From positions 1-64,000 of the forward strand of contig JANQSF010000066.1 of NCBI GenBank assembly GCA_028284155.1: DNA of 64,000 nt, read 5' to 3'. The notes under the pieces were generated by a model. That model saw only the letters and a program-made list of their open reading frames with translations. It had not been told where the DNA came from and ran no database searches. Positions within the stretch are counted from its first letter, which is position 1; each line of letters begins with the position of its first letter. Below, one piece after another: positions 35,278-43,337 of the stretch. The translations under genes were made by a program, and so were the position numbers. The DNA is from Phycisphaeraceae bacterium (GTDB lineage: Bacteria > Planctomycetota > Phycisphaerae > Phycisphaerales > Phycisphaeraceae).

Positions 35278-36522
35278 TCAAAGCTCCATCCCAAAGCTCT
35301 TGCAGACGGCCAACGCGCTGTTAACGCCGTCCTCGTGAAAGCCGTAGCCCCAGTAAGCGCCGCAAAACGACGTGCGGTTATGGTTGGCAACCTCGCCGTG
35401 CCGCCGTTGCGCCGCCTGTCGGCCGACGGTGAACACGGGGTGGTGGTAACCGATGCGGCGGATCACCTTGCCCGGGTCGATCTCGCCTTCGTCGTTGAGT
35501 GTGACGCAGAACGTGCGCGGGGCGTCGATGTTCTGCAACAGGTTCATGTTGTACGTGACCGTCGCGGCGCGATCGGACTGGTCCGCGATGCGGTAGTTCC
35601 AACTCGCCCAGGCCCGCTTGTGGCGAGGTAGCACCGACGTGTCCGTGTGCAGCACAGCCTCGTTGGTCTGGTAGGGGAACGACCCGAGCAGGTCGCGTTC
35701 GGTTGCGCTCGGCTCGGCCAACATGCGCAACGCCGTGTCCGCGTGACAGGCGATCACCACATGGTCGAATGTGCGCGTCGTCCCGTTGACAAAGTCGACT
35801 CCCACGTGGGTCGGCAAGCGACGGACGGAACGCACGGCGTGGTTGACGTGTATGCGATCTGCAAACTGCCGGGTCAAGGGCGGGATGTATTGTTTCGACC
35901 CGCCTTGGATCACTCGCCAAACCGGTCGCCCGCCGACCTGCAGCATGGCGTGGTTGCTCAAGAACTCGACCACGAAGCGGATCGGGAAACGCCGGAACAA
36001 CGCCGTCGGGCACGACCAGAGCGACGAACCCAGCGGCACGAGGTAGTCGTCGACAAAAGCCGCGCCGTAACCGCCGGAGCGGACGTATTGTTCGACGCTA
36101 ACCGCGTCGCCACCGCCGGCCAGCACACGCGGGCCTTGTCGGTGAAAGCGCAAGATATCGATCAACATCCGCCAGAACCGCAAGCGGATTAGGTTGCGGC
36201 GTTGTGCGAACAGCGTATTCAGTGAAGTGCCGTTGTATTCCAGCCCGTTGCGGTCGCAGCGCACGCTGAAGCTCATGTCCGTCGGCTGCGACGGGACGCC
36301 CAGTTGCCCCAGCAGTCGGCAGAAGTTCGGGTAGTTCCGCTCGTTGAAGACGATGAAGCCGGTGTCGACGGCGTAAGACTCCCCTTCGAGTTCGACGTCG
36401 ATCGTGTTGGTGTGGCCGCCGACATACGCGTTGGCTTCGAACACGTGTACGTCGTGCTTCCGACTGAGGATGTGCGCGGCGGTCAGGCCGGAGATGCCCG
36501 CGCCGATGACGGCGATGTTCAT
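35278..36522 (-). CDS. FAD-dependent amine-oxidase-like oxidoreductase
   Basis: About 414 residues from ATG 36522, which has a strong Shine-Dalgarno (GGAGGA). The N-terminal Rossmann motif is [12 protein letters not shown], followed by [11 protein letters not shown] and, at the end, [14 protein letters not shown], which closes the FAD site in this DUF1365-associated group. It is a probable desaturase or oxidase of membrane acyl chains; homologues occur in the furan fatty acid pathway and RpoE-ChrR regulon of Rhodobacter. The ATG overlaps the acyl-desaturase stop by 4 bp. Confidence 0.88.
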   Translation of the reverse strand: MNIAVIGAGISGLTAAHILSRKHDVHVFEANAYVGGHTNTIDVELEGESYAVDTGFIVFNERNYPNFCRLLGQLGVPSQPTDMSFSVRCDRNGLEYNGTSLNTLFAQRRNLIRLRFWRMLIDILRFHRQGPRVLAGGGDAVSVEQYVRSGGYGAAFVDDYLVPLGSSLWSCPTALFRRFPIRFVVEFLSNHAMLQVGGRPVWRVIQGGSKQYIPPLTRQFADRIHVNHAVRSVRRLPTHVGVDFVNGTTRTFDHVVIACHADTALRMLAEPSATERDLLGSFPYQTNEAVLHTDTSVLPRHKRAWASWNYRIADQSDRAATVTYNMNLLQNIDAPRTFCVTLNDEGEIDPGKVIRRIGYHHPVFTVGRQAAQRRHGEVANHNRTSFCGAYWGYGFHEDGVNSALAVCKSFGMEL

Positions 36523-37460
36523 CGTGCGTCCTCCTTCTCCGCCGTCTTGACACGGTTGCGCATCAGTGCGCGGCGCGGCACGGGACGCAGGTCGCGGATC
36601 AGGCCGACTTGTTCCATGGCCAGAAGCACATACCACGTCACGTCTAACTCCCACCAGTAAAAGCCCTGTCGCACGGAGGCGGGGTAGTGGTGGTGGTTGT
36701 TGTGCCAGCCTTCGCCCAGCGTGAGCAGGGCGAGCGCGAAGTTGTTTCGGCTGTCGTCGTCCGTCGCGAACCGTCGGCTGCCGAAGCGGTGCGCCAATGA
36801 GTTGATCGTGTATGTCGCGTGGTACAAGACGACGGTTGACAGCACGAAGCCCCAGAAGAACGCCTGCCAGCCGGTCATGCCGGTCGTCGGGAACAGCCGA
36901 CCGAACAAATACCCGCCGCAGAAGATCGCCACCGCCAGGATGACCGGCGGGACCCAGTCAAAACGATTCAGCCAGACCAGTTCGGGGTACTTGCGCCAAT
37001 CGCCGATCATCGCGTCGCGCGTGCGGAAGTTTTCGCGTGTCAGGAACCATCCCGTGTGGCTCCAGAAGAAGCCCTGCCAGCGCGGCGAGTGGGCGTCGGG
37101 CGGTTGATCGGAATGGTTGTGATGATGTCGATGGTGCGCCGCCCACCACAGCGGCCCGCGCTGCACAGCGGTCGTGCCGAGCAGTGCGGCGACGAACTGC
37201 ACTCCGCGCGACATCTTGAAGGCCCGGTGCGAGAAGTAGCGGTGATAGAACGCCGTGATGAAGAACATCCGGGCGGCGTACAGAACGACCGCCAAGCCGA
37301 CCGCCCACCAACTGAAGGCGACGAAGAAGACACCAACGCACGCCAGGTGCAGCAGTAGGAACGGCATGATCCGCAGCCAGTCGATCTGGCGGAGTGAGGC
37401 CAGCAGGCCCGGTCCTGCGGATTGGCCGTTCGCAACGGGATGGGTGGGATTGGTCGTCAA
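36519..37460 (-). CDS. Membrane acyl-CoA (delta-9-type) fatty acid desaturase
   Basis: 313 residues with the three histidine boxes of di-iron acyl desaturases: H-R-Y-F-S-H, H-H-R-H-H-H and H-N-N-H-H-H, plus paired membrane helices before each. It introduces a cis double bond, making the substrate for the CFA-type enzymes downstream. The start is TTG 37460; no better codon exists before the first internal Met, and the Shine-Dalgarno is weak. It is the first gene of the operon, about 43 nt after the start point predicted from the shared promoter (37510-37539). Confidence 0.88.
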   Translation of the reverse strand: MTTNPTHPVANGQSAGPGLLASLRQIDWLRIMPFLLLHLACVGVFFVAFSWWAVGLAVVLYAARMFFITAFYHRYFSHRAFKMSRGVQFVAALLGTTAVQRGPLWWAAHHRHHHNHSDQPPDAHSPRWQGFFWSHTGWFLTRENFRTRDAMIGDWRKYPELVWLNRFDWVPPVILAVAIFCGGYLFGRLFPTTGMTGWQAFFWGFVLSTVVLYHATYTINSLAHRFGSRRFATDDDSRNNFALALLTLGEGWHNNHHHYPASVRQGFYWWELDVTWYVLLAMEQVGLIRDLRPVPRRALMRNRVKTAEKEDAR

Positions 37461-37509
37461 GCGTCTGTCCGTCTATTCGCGTGTGATTAGCCGATGGGAA
37501 CGTTTGAGG

Positions 37510-37539
37510 TTTCGCCGAATCGATGCTTTCGGATTCAAC
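37510..37539 (-). promoter_or_regulatory. Shared bipartite promoter, copy A (lipid operon)
   Basis: Reading on the minus strand: GTTGAATCCG (37539-37530), 15 nt, CGAAA (37514-37510). The layout fits an ECF sigma promoter, with a -35-like TTGAATC and a -10-like CGAAR. The predicted start is near 37503, before the TTG of the desaturase. The same design occurs at 37615, 43007 and 43121. Confidence 0.78.
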
Positions 37540-37614
37540 CGGTCGCCACGGACCAACTCGAGCCGTTCGCTCCGCGATGATGGGGTGGACTGAAATATGC
37601 CGCCCGCTCGCTTT

Positions 37615-37644
37615 GTTGAATCCGCTCGGTCGGCCGGTTCGAAG
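37615..37644 (+). promoter_or_regulatory. Shared bipartite promoter, copy B (SOUL gene)
   Basis: GTTGAATCCG (37615-37624), 15 nt, CGAAG (37640-37644), divergent from copy A and 30 bp upstream of the SOUL start codon. The predicted leader is about 24 nt and includes the Shine-Dalgarno AGGAAGAGG. Confidence 0.78.
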
Positions 37645-37674
37645 TTCCTGGCATACCCCTAGGAAGAGGATTGC

Positions 37675-38304
37675 ATGATGTGGAAATGGCTTGGATTAAT
37701 CGTTCTCATCCCCGTCCTGGCCTTCTTTGCCGGCTGCGTCCGTTCCAGTGGCGGGACGTGGTACGTCCGCGAAGCTGAGGTGCCCGAGGGTTGGCCGACG
37801 CTCACGCCCGTTGGCGAGGTGGAGGTGAAGCAGTACCCGGAATACCGCGCTGCCGTGGTCGAAGACGCCGGGCCCGACGGGGGCGAACAGGGGTCGATGT
37901 TCAGGACGCTCTTCGACCACATTAAGCAAAACGAAATCGCCATGACCGCGCCGGTTGAGATGGGTTACGACGCCAGTCGGCCTGATACGAACACGGACCG
38001 TGAGATGCGCTCGATGGCGTTCCTGTACCGCTCGACCGAACAAGGCGAGCTCGATCCGGACGGACAGGTCGTGGTTCGCGATCTGCCGGCGCAGACCGTG
38101 GCCAGCATCGGCGTGCGTGGCGGCTACACAGACGAGCGGTTCAATGAACACGTCGCGACGCTCGACTCCTGGTTGGAAGAACACGCCGACGCGTGGGAAC
38201 GTGACGGGGCACCGAGATACCTCGGTTACAACAGCCCATTCGTGCCCGCTTTCATGCGGTACGGTGAGGTACAGGTACCGATTCGTGAGCGAGCTGAAAA
38301 GTAG
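37675..38304 (+). CDS. SOUL-family haem-binding lipoprotein
   Basis: 209 residues. A lipoprotein signal ends in L-A-F-F-A-G-C, so the mature protein should start at Cys20 and be lipid-anchored. The SOUL/HBP fold is recognised from V-E-V-K-Q-Y-P-E-Y-R-A-A-V-V, I-A-M-T-A-P-V-E-M and the C-terminal Y-N-S-P-F-V-P-A-F-M-R-Y-G-E-V. SOUL proteins bind haem or porphyrin; sequestering photosensitising porphyrins would suit this cluster, but that is inference. It has its own copy of the shared promoter and is convergent with the photolyase gene (28-bp gap). Confidence 0.88.
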   Translation: MMWKWLGLIVLIPVLAFFAGCVRSSGGTWYVREAEVPEGWPTLTPVGEVEVKQYPEYRAAVVEDAGPDGGEQGSMFRTLFDHIKQNEIAMTAPVEMGYDASRPDTNTDREMRSMAFLYRSTEQGELDPDGQVVVRDLPAQTVASIGVRGGYTDERFNEHVATLDSWLEEHADAWERDGAPRYLGYNSPFVPAFMRYGEVQVPIRERAEK

Positions 38305-38332
38305 AATGACGGGAGATGAGATTGCGTGGCGC

Positions 38333-39859
38333 TCAATCCGTCGATGAAACGGTGACGCGGTCGATAAAACGGTCGGCTAATTCGAAGATGCGCGTTCTGC
38401 GTTCGTCCCCGATGCGGTCAAGCGTCTTCGGCATCACCGCCAGTCGCGGATTGCCTGAAAAGAACGCGCGATGTCGGTCGACGAACCGCCAGTACAGGCC
38501 GTCCATCACGTCGCACCAGTCTCCCTTGCCGTAGTCGCTCATCTTCAGGATGTAGTTCGACCCACAGATGTAGGGCTTGGTCGAGAAGACGCCGCCGTCA
38601 CTGAACAACGCCATCCCGTACACGTTTGGGCCCATGACCCAGTCGGATGAGTCGACGAACATCTCCATGAACCACTGATAAGCCGCGCTCGGCTCGACCT
38701 CGCACAGCAGCATGAGGTTTCCCAGAACCATCAGGCGCTCGATGTGATGCGCCCACCCCAGCTTGACGGTCTTGCGGATCGCGTCGTCCAGCGGGAGCAA
38801 CCCCGTCGTGCCGTCATACCAGCACGGCGCCAGCTTCCGGTGGTGATCCCAGAAGTTCGACTCGGCCTGCCGCTGGCCGAAATGCCGGTCGGTGCCGCGG
38901 ATGAACTCACGCCAACCGATGATCTGTCGGACGAAACCTTCCAACGCATTGATCGGCACGTCGCGCTTTTCACCGGCTTCCAACGCCCGGTCCAGTACTT
39001 CGTCAGGTGTGATCAAGCCGAGGTTGAGGGTTGGGCTGAGCACGCTGTGGAACAGCGTGGCATCACGTGTGCTGAGCGCGTCCTCGTAGTCGCCGAACTG
39101 TTTGAAACAGTGCTCAAGGAAATGATTCAGGCCGAACAACGCCTGCCGGCGCGTCGTCGGCAGCCAGAACGACTCGGTCGAGCCGGGGTGATCGGCAAAA
39201 CGATCTTCGACCAGTCTTGACACGTCGTGCACATGGTCGGTCGCCGTGAAAGTTGGTCGATCGGGGATGGCCACGTTCGTCGGCAGCTTCTTGCGGTTGT
39301 CAGCGTCGAAACTCCATTGCCCGCCGGTTGGCTGTCCGTCTTCATCGATCAGGATGTTGAGCCGACGCCGCTGGCGCTGGTAGAACGACGCCATCAACGG
39401 CTTGTTTGATTCGTCCAAGTAAGATGCAAACTCGCCGCGGGGTGTCAGAAACATCGGGCTGGGCACGAATGTGAGCCCCATCCCCTGCTCGTCGGCAAAC
39501 GACTTGATGCGCTGTTCGAAGAATCGGTCTTCGATCTCGAAACAGACCAGCGTGTCGCACTTGTGCCGATGAACGGCGTCACGAAGTTTTTCCTCGTATG
39601 GCTTCTCCGCCAGCGGGTCTGTCAGTTTGACGTAATCGAGTTGAAGATCGCGCTTGCGCAACTCGTGGGCGTGAGCGCGCATCGCGGCCAGGAACAGGAC
39701 GATCTTTTGCTTGTGATGGCGGACGTAGGTGCACAGCCCCACATCTTCGGCCATGAAAAAGCGTGCGTGTTCATAACCCCGCAGGTGTCGCGGCGGGAAC
39801 AACTGGTTGCCGAGTATCACGAACAGCGGGCGCTCACCTGCATCATCCCGATTATTCAT
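38333..39859 (-). CDS. Deoxyribodipyrimidine photolyase-related (DPRP/CryB-type) protein lacking the usual Fe-S cysteine pair
   Basis: 508 residues of the prokaryotic (6-4) photolyase/cryptochrome group: P-L-F-V-I-L-G-N-Q-L-F at the N-terminus (antenna domain), G-F-V-R-Q-I-I-G-W-R-E-F-I-R-G in the FAD domain, G-W-A-H-H-I-E-R-L-M and G-L-Y-W-R-F. In classical Fe-S members the late segment reads M-S-D-Y-C-x2-C; here it is M-S-D-Y-G-K-G-D-W-C, so at least two cluster ligands are missing. It probably repairs UV photoproducts or senses blue light. The start overlaps the SDR gene by 8 bp. Confidence 0.87.
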   Translation of the reverse strand: MNNRDDAGERPLFVILGNQLFPPRHLRGYEHARFFMAEDVGLCTYVRHHKQKIVLFLAAMRAHAHELRKRDLQLDYVKLTDPLAEKPYEEKLRDAVHRHKCDTLVCFEIEDRFFEQRIKSFADEQGMGLTFVPSPMFLTPRGEFASYLDESNKPLMASFYQRQRRRLNILIDEDGQPTGGQWSFDADNRKKLPTNVAIPDRPTFTATDHVHDVSRLVEDRFADHPGSTESFWLPTTRRQALFGLNHFLEHCFKQFGDYEDALSTRDATLFHSVLSPTLNLGLITPDEVLDRALEAGEKRDVPINALEGFVRQIIGWREFIRGTDRHFGQRQAESNFWDHHRKLAPCWYDGTTGLLPLDDAIRKTVKLGWAHHIERLMVLGNLMLLCEVEPSAAYQWFMEMFVDSSDWVMGPNVYGMALFSDGGVFSTKPYICGSNYILKMSDYGKGDWCDVMDGLYWRFVDRHRAFFSGNPRLAVMPKTLDRIGDERRTRIFELADRFIDRVTVSSTD

Positions 39860-41381
39860 GTTGCCTCTCCACCGCGCGGGCCAGGCCCTTGAGCATGCCG
39901 GCGAACACGAACTGGTGCACGGGCCAAAGCGCGTACCAGTAGAACGGCCCGATCAGGCCGGCCGGGTCGAAAATCGCCGTCTGCGTGATTCGGGACCGGT
40001 TGCCCGACTCGTCTGGCTCGACCTCGAATTGGAGCCACGCTCGGCCGGGCACTTTCATCTCGGCGCGCAAGCGCAGCAGGGTCGGCCGATCGACGGCCTC
40101 GACACGCCAAAAGTCGACCGCGTCGCCGATGCGCAAGCGGCTGGGGTGCGGTCGGCCGCGCCGCAGACCGACCCCGCCGAACAGCAGGTCGAGCCGTGCC
40201 CGCAGCCGCCAGAGCCAATTGCCGTAGTACCAGCCGGTTCGGCCGCCGATCCGTTCGATCGGTTGGAAGGCCTCGGTGGGCGGCGCGTTGACGTGCGTCG
40301 TTCGGCTGTCGACCAGGCGTTCGCCAAATCGCGTCCCGCCCCATCCCGGTTGGTCGCCGCTGGACGATACCGCGTCCGACCAACGCGTCTGGGCGAATTC
40401 GCGGTCTTCGTTAGCCAGCGCACGCGCAACCGCTTCCGACACGCCGCGCGGCTGAATGTCGAAATCACGCATCGCCCGGTCGTCGTGTACGACTGTGTCG
40501 TGCTTCACGCTGTCGATCAGCTTTCGCCCAACCCGCGCGTACAACGGCGTGACCAACCCAAGCCAGAGACTCGACAACCCCGGGCTCAAAAACGGCACAG
40601 GCACGATCCAGCGACGCAGGCCGCGCTGCCGGGCGTATTCCCGCATCAGGTCGCAGTACGTCACGCGGTCTGGCCCGCCGATTTCGTAGACGACACTTTC
40701 ATCGCCTGGCAGGTCTATGGCCGCGATGCAGTAGGCGATCACGTCCTCGACCGCGATCGGCTGCGTGAGACTCCGCACCCAGCGCGGTGTCGTCATGATC
40801 GGCAGTCGCTTGACCAGTGCGCGGATCATCTCGAACGACAGGCTGCCCGAACCGATAATGATCGACGCGCGCAGCTCGATCGTGGGCACACCCGAAGCGC
40901 GCAGCACCCGGCCGACTTCCTGTCGGCTGGCCAGGTGCGGCGACAGTTTGTCATCGCTGCCCAGACCCCCCAAGTAGATGATGCGGCGAACGCCCGCCTC
41001 CGCGGCAGCCCGACCGAAGTTCTCAGCCGCGATGCGGTCCTGCTCACGAAAACAGTCCTTCGACCCCATCGAGTGAACGAAGTAAAACGCTGTATGCATG
41101 CCCGCCATCGCGTCGCGCAGGCTGTCCGGATCCAGCACGTCGCCCTGAGCCACCTCGAATGCGTGGTCCGACCGACCCCGAAGGCTGTCAGGCCGTCGAG
41201 TCAGACAGCGTACGTTGTATCCGGCCTCGAGCAGCGCCAGCAGGAGTCGGCCGCCGATATATCCCGTTGCGCCGGTCAGCAACACGGGTTCGGGAGCCCT
41301 CTGTGCGGGCTGCGCATCGGTTGGCGAGGGGTCAGACAATCGTTGTCGGCTCCGATCGCGGGTTTCGACTATCGCGGCCAT
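39852..41381 (-). CDS. NAD(P)-binding SDR fused to DUF2867
   Basis: 509 residues. The N-terminal atypical SDR has L-T-G-A-T-G-Y-I-G-G-R-L, followed by the G-D-V-L-D, F-V-H-S-M and Y-L-G-G-L-G segments expected of this group. The C-terminal DUF2867 half (about 340-500) contains G-G-R-T-G-W-Y-Y-G-N-W-L-W and ends with F-Y-W-Y-A-L-W-P-V-H. Substrate unknown. ATG 41381 has GAGG 7 nt upstream. It is separated from the fasciclin gene by a terminator, so it depends on read-through or an unseen promoter. Confidence 0.87.
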   Translation of the reverse strand: MAAIVETRDRSRQRLSDPSPTDAQPAQRAPEPVLLTGATGYIGGRLLLALLEAGYNVRCLTRRPDSLRGRSDHAFEVAQGDVLDPDSLRDAMAGMHTAFYFVHSMGSKDCFREQDRIAAENFGRAAAEAGVRRIIYLGGLGSDDKLSPHLASRQEVGRVLRASGVPTIELRASIIIGSGSLSFEMIRALVKRLPIMTTPRWVRSLTQPIAVEDVIAYCIAAIDLPGDESVVYEIGGPDRVTYCDLMREYARQRGLRRWIVPVPFLSPGLSSLWLGLVTPLYARVGRKLIDSVKHDTVVHDDRAMRDFDIQPRGVSEAVARALANEDREFAQTRWSDAVSSSGDQPGWGGTRFGERLVDSRTTHVNAPPTEAFQPIERIGGRTGWYYGNWLWRLRARLDLLFGGVGLRRGRPHPSRLRIGDAVDFWRVEAVDRPTLLRLRAEMKVPGRAWLQFEVEPDESGNRSRITQTAIFDPAGLIGPFYWYALWPVHQFVFAGMLKGLARAVERQHE

Positions 41382-41423
41382 GGACGAGCCTCATGCTAGC
41401 GGCCGTGGACGGGCCATCGGTTG

Positions 41424-41456
41424 AAAAACGGGCCTTCCCCGTTGAGGGAAGGCCCG
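41424..41456 (-). terminator. Rho-independent terminator after the fasciclin gene
   Basis: On the minus strand: CGGGCCTTCCC, a 6-nt loop, GGGAAGGCCCG (11-bp perfect stem), then TTTTT. It lies 23 bp after the fasciclin stop and would attenuate transcription into the SDR-photolyase pair. Confidence 0.88.
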
Positions 41457-41478
41457 CAAAACGGGAAGGAGGCAGGGC

Positions 41479-42666
41479 TCAATTAGTCAGCGTCGCGTGG
41501 GCCGTGTCCAGCAGCGACCGCAGCACCCAGGCGCGTCGCGTCGCGCTGTGCGTGTTGTCAGCCATCTTCATTAACGCGCTCATGCGCGAGTGCGAGGCGT
41601 GGCACAGGTCGTCTTTGGCTAGCGCCATAACGCCGTGAGCGGCAACTTCGTACACAGCCGCACAGCCGTGCGCGTCACCCGCGTTGAACATCGGCACGCC
41701 GCGACGAATTGCCAATTCGATCATTTGCACCGCGGCAGACGACTGCTTCGCGTCTATTTGCTCAGGGAGCAGGACGGTGTCCACGACGTGGATCACCCCG
41801 TTGCTCGCGTCGATGTCAAGCTTGACGAGCTTGGCGTTGTTGACGGTCGCGCCCTTCTTCGACGCCTGGATGTGCACGGTCTGTCCTTGTACGGTCTTGG
41901 CTTTGCCGGCCTTGACGGCGTCGCCGCTGAACACACGACCCGGCACGACGTGGTAGGTCAGGATCGCGACCAATTTGTGCTTGTTCTCGGGCTTCAGCAG
42001 CGACTCGACCGTGCCCTTGGGCAATTTGGCGAACGCTTCATCGGTCGGGGCGAACACCGTGAACGGGCCTTTGCCCGACAACGTCTCGGCGAGCCCCGCC
42101 GCCTGGACAGCCGCCACGAGCGTCTTGAACGAGCCGGCATCCACGGCTGTCTCCACAATGTTCGACGAGGACGGCATGATGACCGTGTCGATGACGTGAA
42201 TGACGCCGTTGCTGCACTTGATGTCCGTCGCGATCACCTTTGCGCCGTCAATCATGACGCCCTTCTTGGAGGTCTTGATGTCGACCTGTTGACCGTTGAC
42301 GGTCTTAGCGGACGACAGCTTGACGACTTTGTTGGCGGTCACTTTGCCCGGTACGACGTGGTAGGTGAGGATCGACGTCAGCAGTTGCTTGTTCTCGGGC
42401 TTGAGCAGCTTGGCGATCGTGCCCTCGGGCAGCTTGGCAAACGCCGCGTCGGACGGGGCGAAGACGGTGAATGGCCCATCGCTCTTGAGCGTTTCGACCA
42501 GCCCGGCCGCCTTCACCGCTGTGACAAGTGTCTCGAAGTCGCCCGCCTTGACGGCTGTGTCCACGATGTCGTGCTGCTTCTTCGGGCCGGCCAGGATGGT
42601 GGAAGTCACGGCAAGCGTGAGGGCGAAGGTGAGGATCGTTTGGAGAGAGTGGCTTAGACGAGTCAT
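41479..42666 (-). CDS. Secreted two-domain fasciclin (FAS1) protein with extra C-terminal helical domain
   Basis: About 395 residues from ATG 42666, with Shine-Dalgarno AAGGAAA. A signal peptide is followed by two FAS1 domains (about 35-165 and 170-300), each with G-P-F-T-V-F-A-P-(S/T)-D-x-A-F, T-Y-H-V-V-P-G and a terminal V-I-H-V-(I/V)-D-T-V. The last 90 residues are a different, helix-rich, His/Ala-rich segment. FAS1 proteins mediate adhesion. The gene follows DUF378 by 59 bp, and both lie behind promoter copy C. Confidence 0.9.
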   Translation of the reverse strand: MTRLSHSLQTILTFALTLAVTSTILAGPKKQHDIVDTAVKAGDFETLVTAVKAAGLVETLKSDGPFTVFAPSDAAFAKLPEGTIAKLLKPENKQLLTSILTYHVVPGKVTANKVVKLSSAKTVNGQQVDIKTSKKGVMIDGAKVIATDIKCSNGVIHVIDTVIMPSSSNIVETAVDAGSFKTLVAAVQAAGLAETLSGKGPFTVFAPTDEAFAKLPKGTVESLLKPENKHKLVAILTYHVVPGRVFSGDAVKAGKAKTVQGQTVHIQASKKGATVNNAKLVKLDIDASNGVIHVVDTVLLPEQIDAKQSSAAVQMIELAIRRGVPMFNAGDAHGCAAVYEVAAHGVMALAKDDLCHASHSRMSALMKMADNTHSATRRAWVLRSLLDTAHATLTN

Positions 42667-42725
42667 GATTGAGTTTCCTTGTTTGGAGTGAGGAGGGAAG
42701 GTTGGGATTCGGTTCTGTTTGACAC

Positions 42726-42959
42726 TCATGCGGTGGCCAGCGCGGTGTCTTCAACACCCCAGCGGCGCTGGATGCCTTTGAGGTTGACGGCTTGCCAGAG
42801 TGCCGCTGCGCCCACGAGCACATAAACGAATTTGCTCAGGACGGCGGTTGTGCCGCCGAACAAAGTGGCGACGAGGTCGAACTCGAAGGCGCCGACCAGG
42901 CCCCAGTTCAATCCGCCTACAACAAGCAGGACGGCAGCGATGACATCGATCGTTTTCAT
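42726..42959 (-). CDS. DUF378 small membrane protein
   Basis: 77 residues with two membrane helices. [10 protein letters not shown] is the DUF378 signature. ATG 42959 is preceded by a good Shine-Dalgarno (AAAGGAG, 8 nt spacer). Function unknown. It is the first gene behind promoter copy C, with a leader of about 41 nt. Confidence 0.88.
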   Translation of the reverse strand: MKTIDVIAAVLLVVGGLNWGLVGAFEFDLVATLFGGTTAVLSKFVYVLVGAAALWQAVNLKGIQRRWGVEDTALATA

Positions 42960-43006
42960 GACGGGTCTCCTTTGGGTGAGTGACGATTCAATCGATTCTC
43001 GTCGGA

Positions 43007-43036
43007 TTTCGCGTTGGGAAAGAGAACGGATTCAAC
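43007..43036 (-). promoter_or_regulatory. Shared bipartite promoter, copy C (DUF378-fasciclin)
   Basis: On the minus strand: GTTGAATCCG (43036-43027), 15 nt, CGAAA (43011-43007). Same elements and spacing as copies A, B and D. The predicted start is near 43000. Confidence 0.78.
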
Positions 43037-43120
43037 CGAATTGGAAAACAACTTGTTGTGTTGACCGAACGCCCGAGTCGTCCCGCGAGCTTGCTTGATG
43101 AGTGAACGATGCCCATGGGC

Positions 43121-43150
43121 GTTGAATCTGAAACGTCACGATTGACGAAA
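43121..43150 (+). promoter_or_regulatory. Shared bipartite promoter, copy D (B12 sensor/ECF genes)
   Basis: GTTGAATCTG (43121-43130), 15 nt, CGAAA (43146-43150), divergent from copy C. It is about 190 bp upstream of the sensor's ATG, so the transcript would carry a leader of about 180 nt. It would make the sensor-ECF-anti-sigma operon autoregulated. Confidence 0.75.
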
Positions 43151-43337
43151 TCGTTTTGTGGGGACTTGTTGCGTTGAACCAGGATTCGACCAATGTGAAT
43201 ATGTGACACGCTTCGAATCTGGCTTAGTGGTTGAGATGGCGACCGATCGAACCAGCTAACTAGATGTGATGTAAGGTTCGCGGGCCGGCCGGCTTCGGGT
43301 TAAACTGTTTTTCGACTGACTCGTGAGAATTACCAAC
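43151..43337 (+). other. Long untranslated leader or second regulatory region upstream of the B12 sensor gene
   Basis: A 187-bp gene-free stretch between promoter copy D and the sensor start. I see no cobalamin riboswitch B12 box and no credible small gene. A GC-rich CGGGCCGGCCGG segment occurs near 43278. The stretch may hold a second promoter or an RNA element not recognisable by eye. Confidence 0.4.

Noticed and set aside
39807..41399. A 530-codon plus-strand frame opposite the SDR/DUF2867 gene
   Set aside because: It is Arg/His/Gln-rich without motifs, while the minus strand gives a clear SDR fold with coupled neighbours.
43172..43222. GTTGAACCAG (43172) and TTCGAATCTG (43212) as extra promoter elements before the B12 sensor
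   Set aside because: Neither has CGAAR at the 15-nt spacing, so they do not meet the criterion satisfied by the four accepted copies.
43151..43337. Cobalamin riboswitch upstream of the B12-binding protein
   Set aside because: No B12-box consensus or convincing multi-helix arrangement could be seen.
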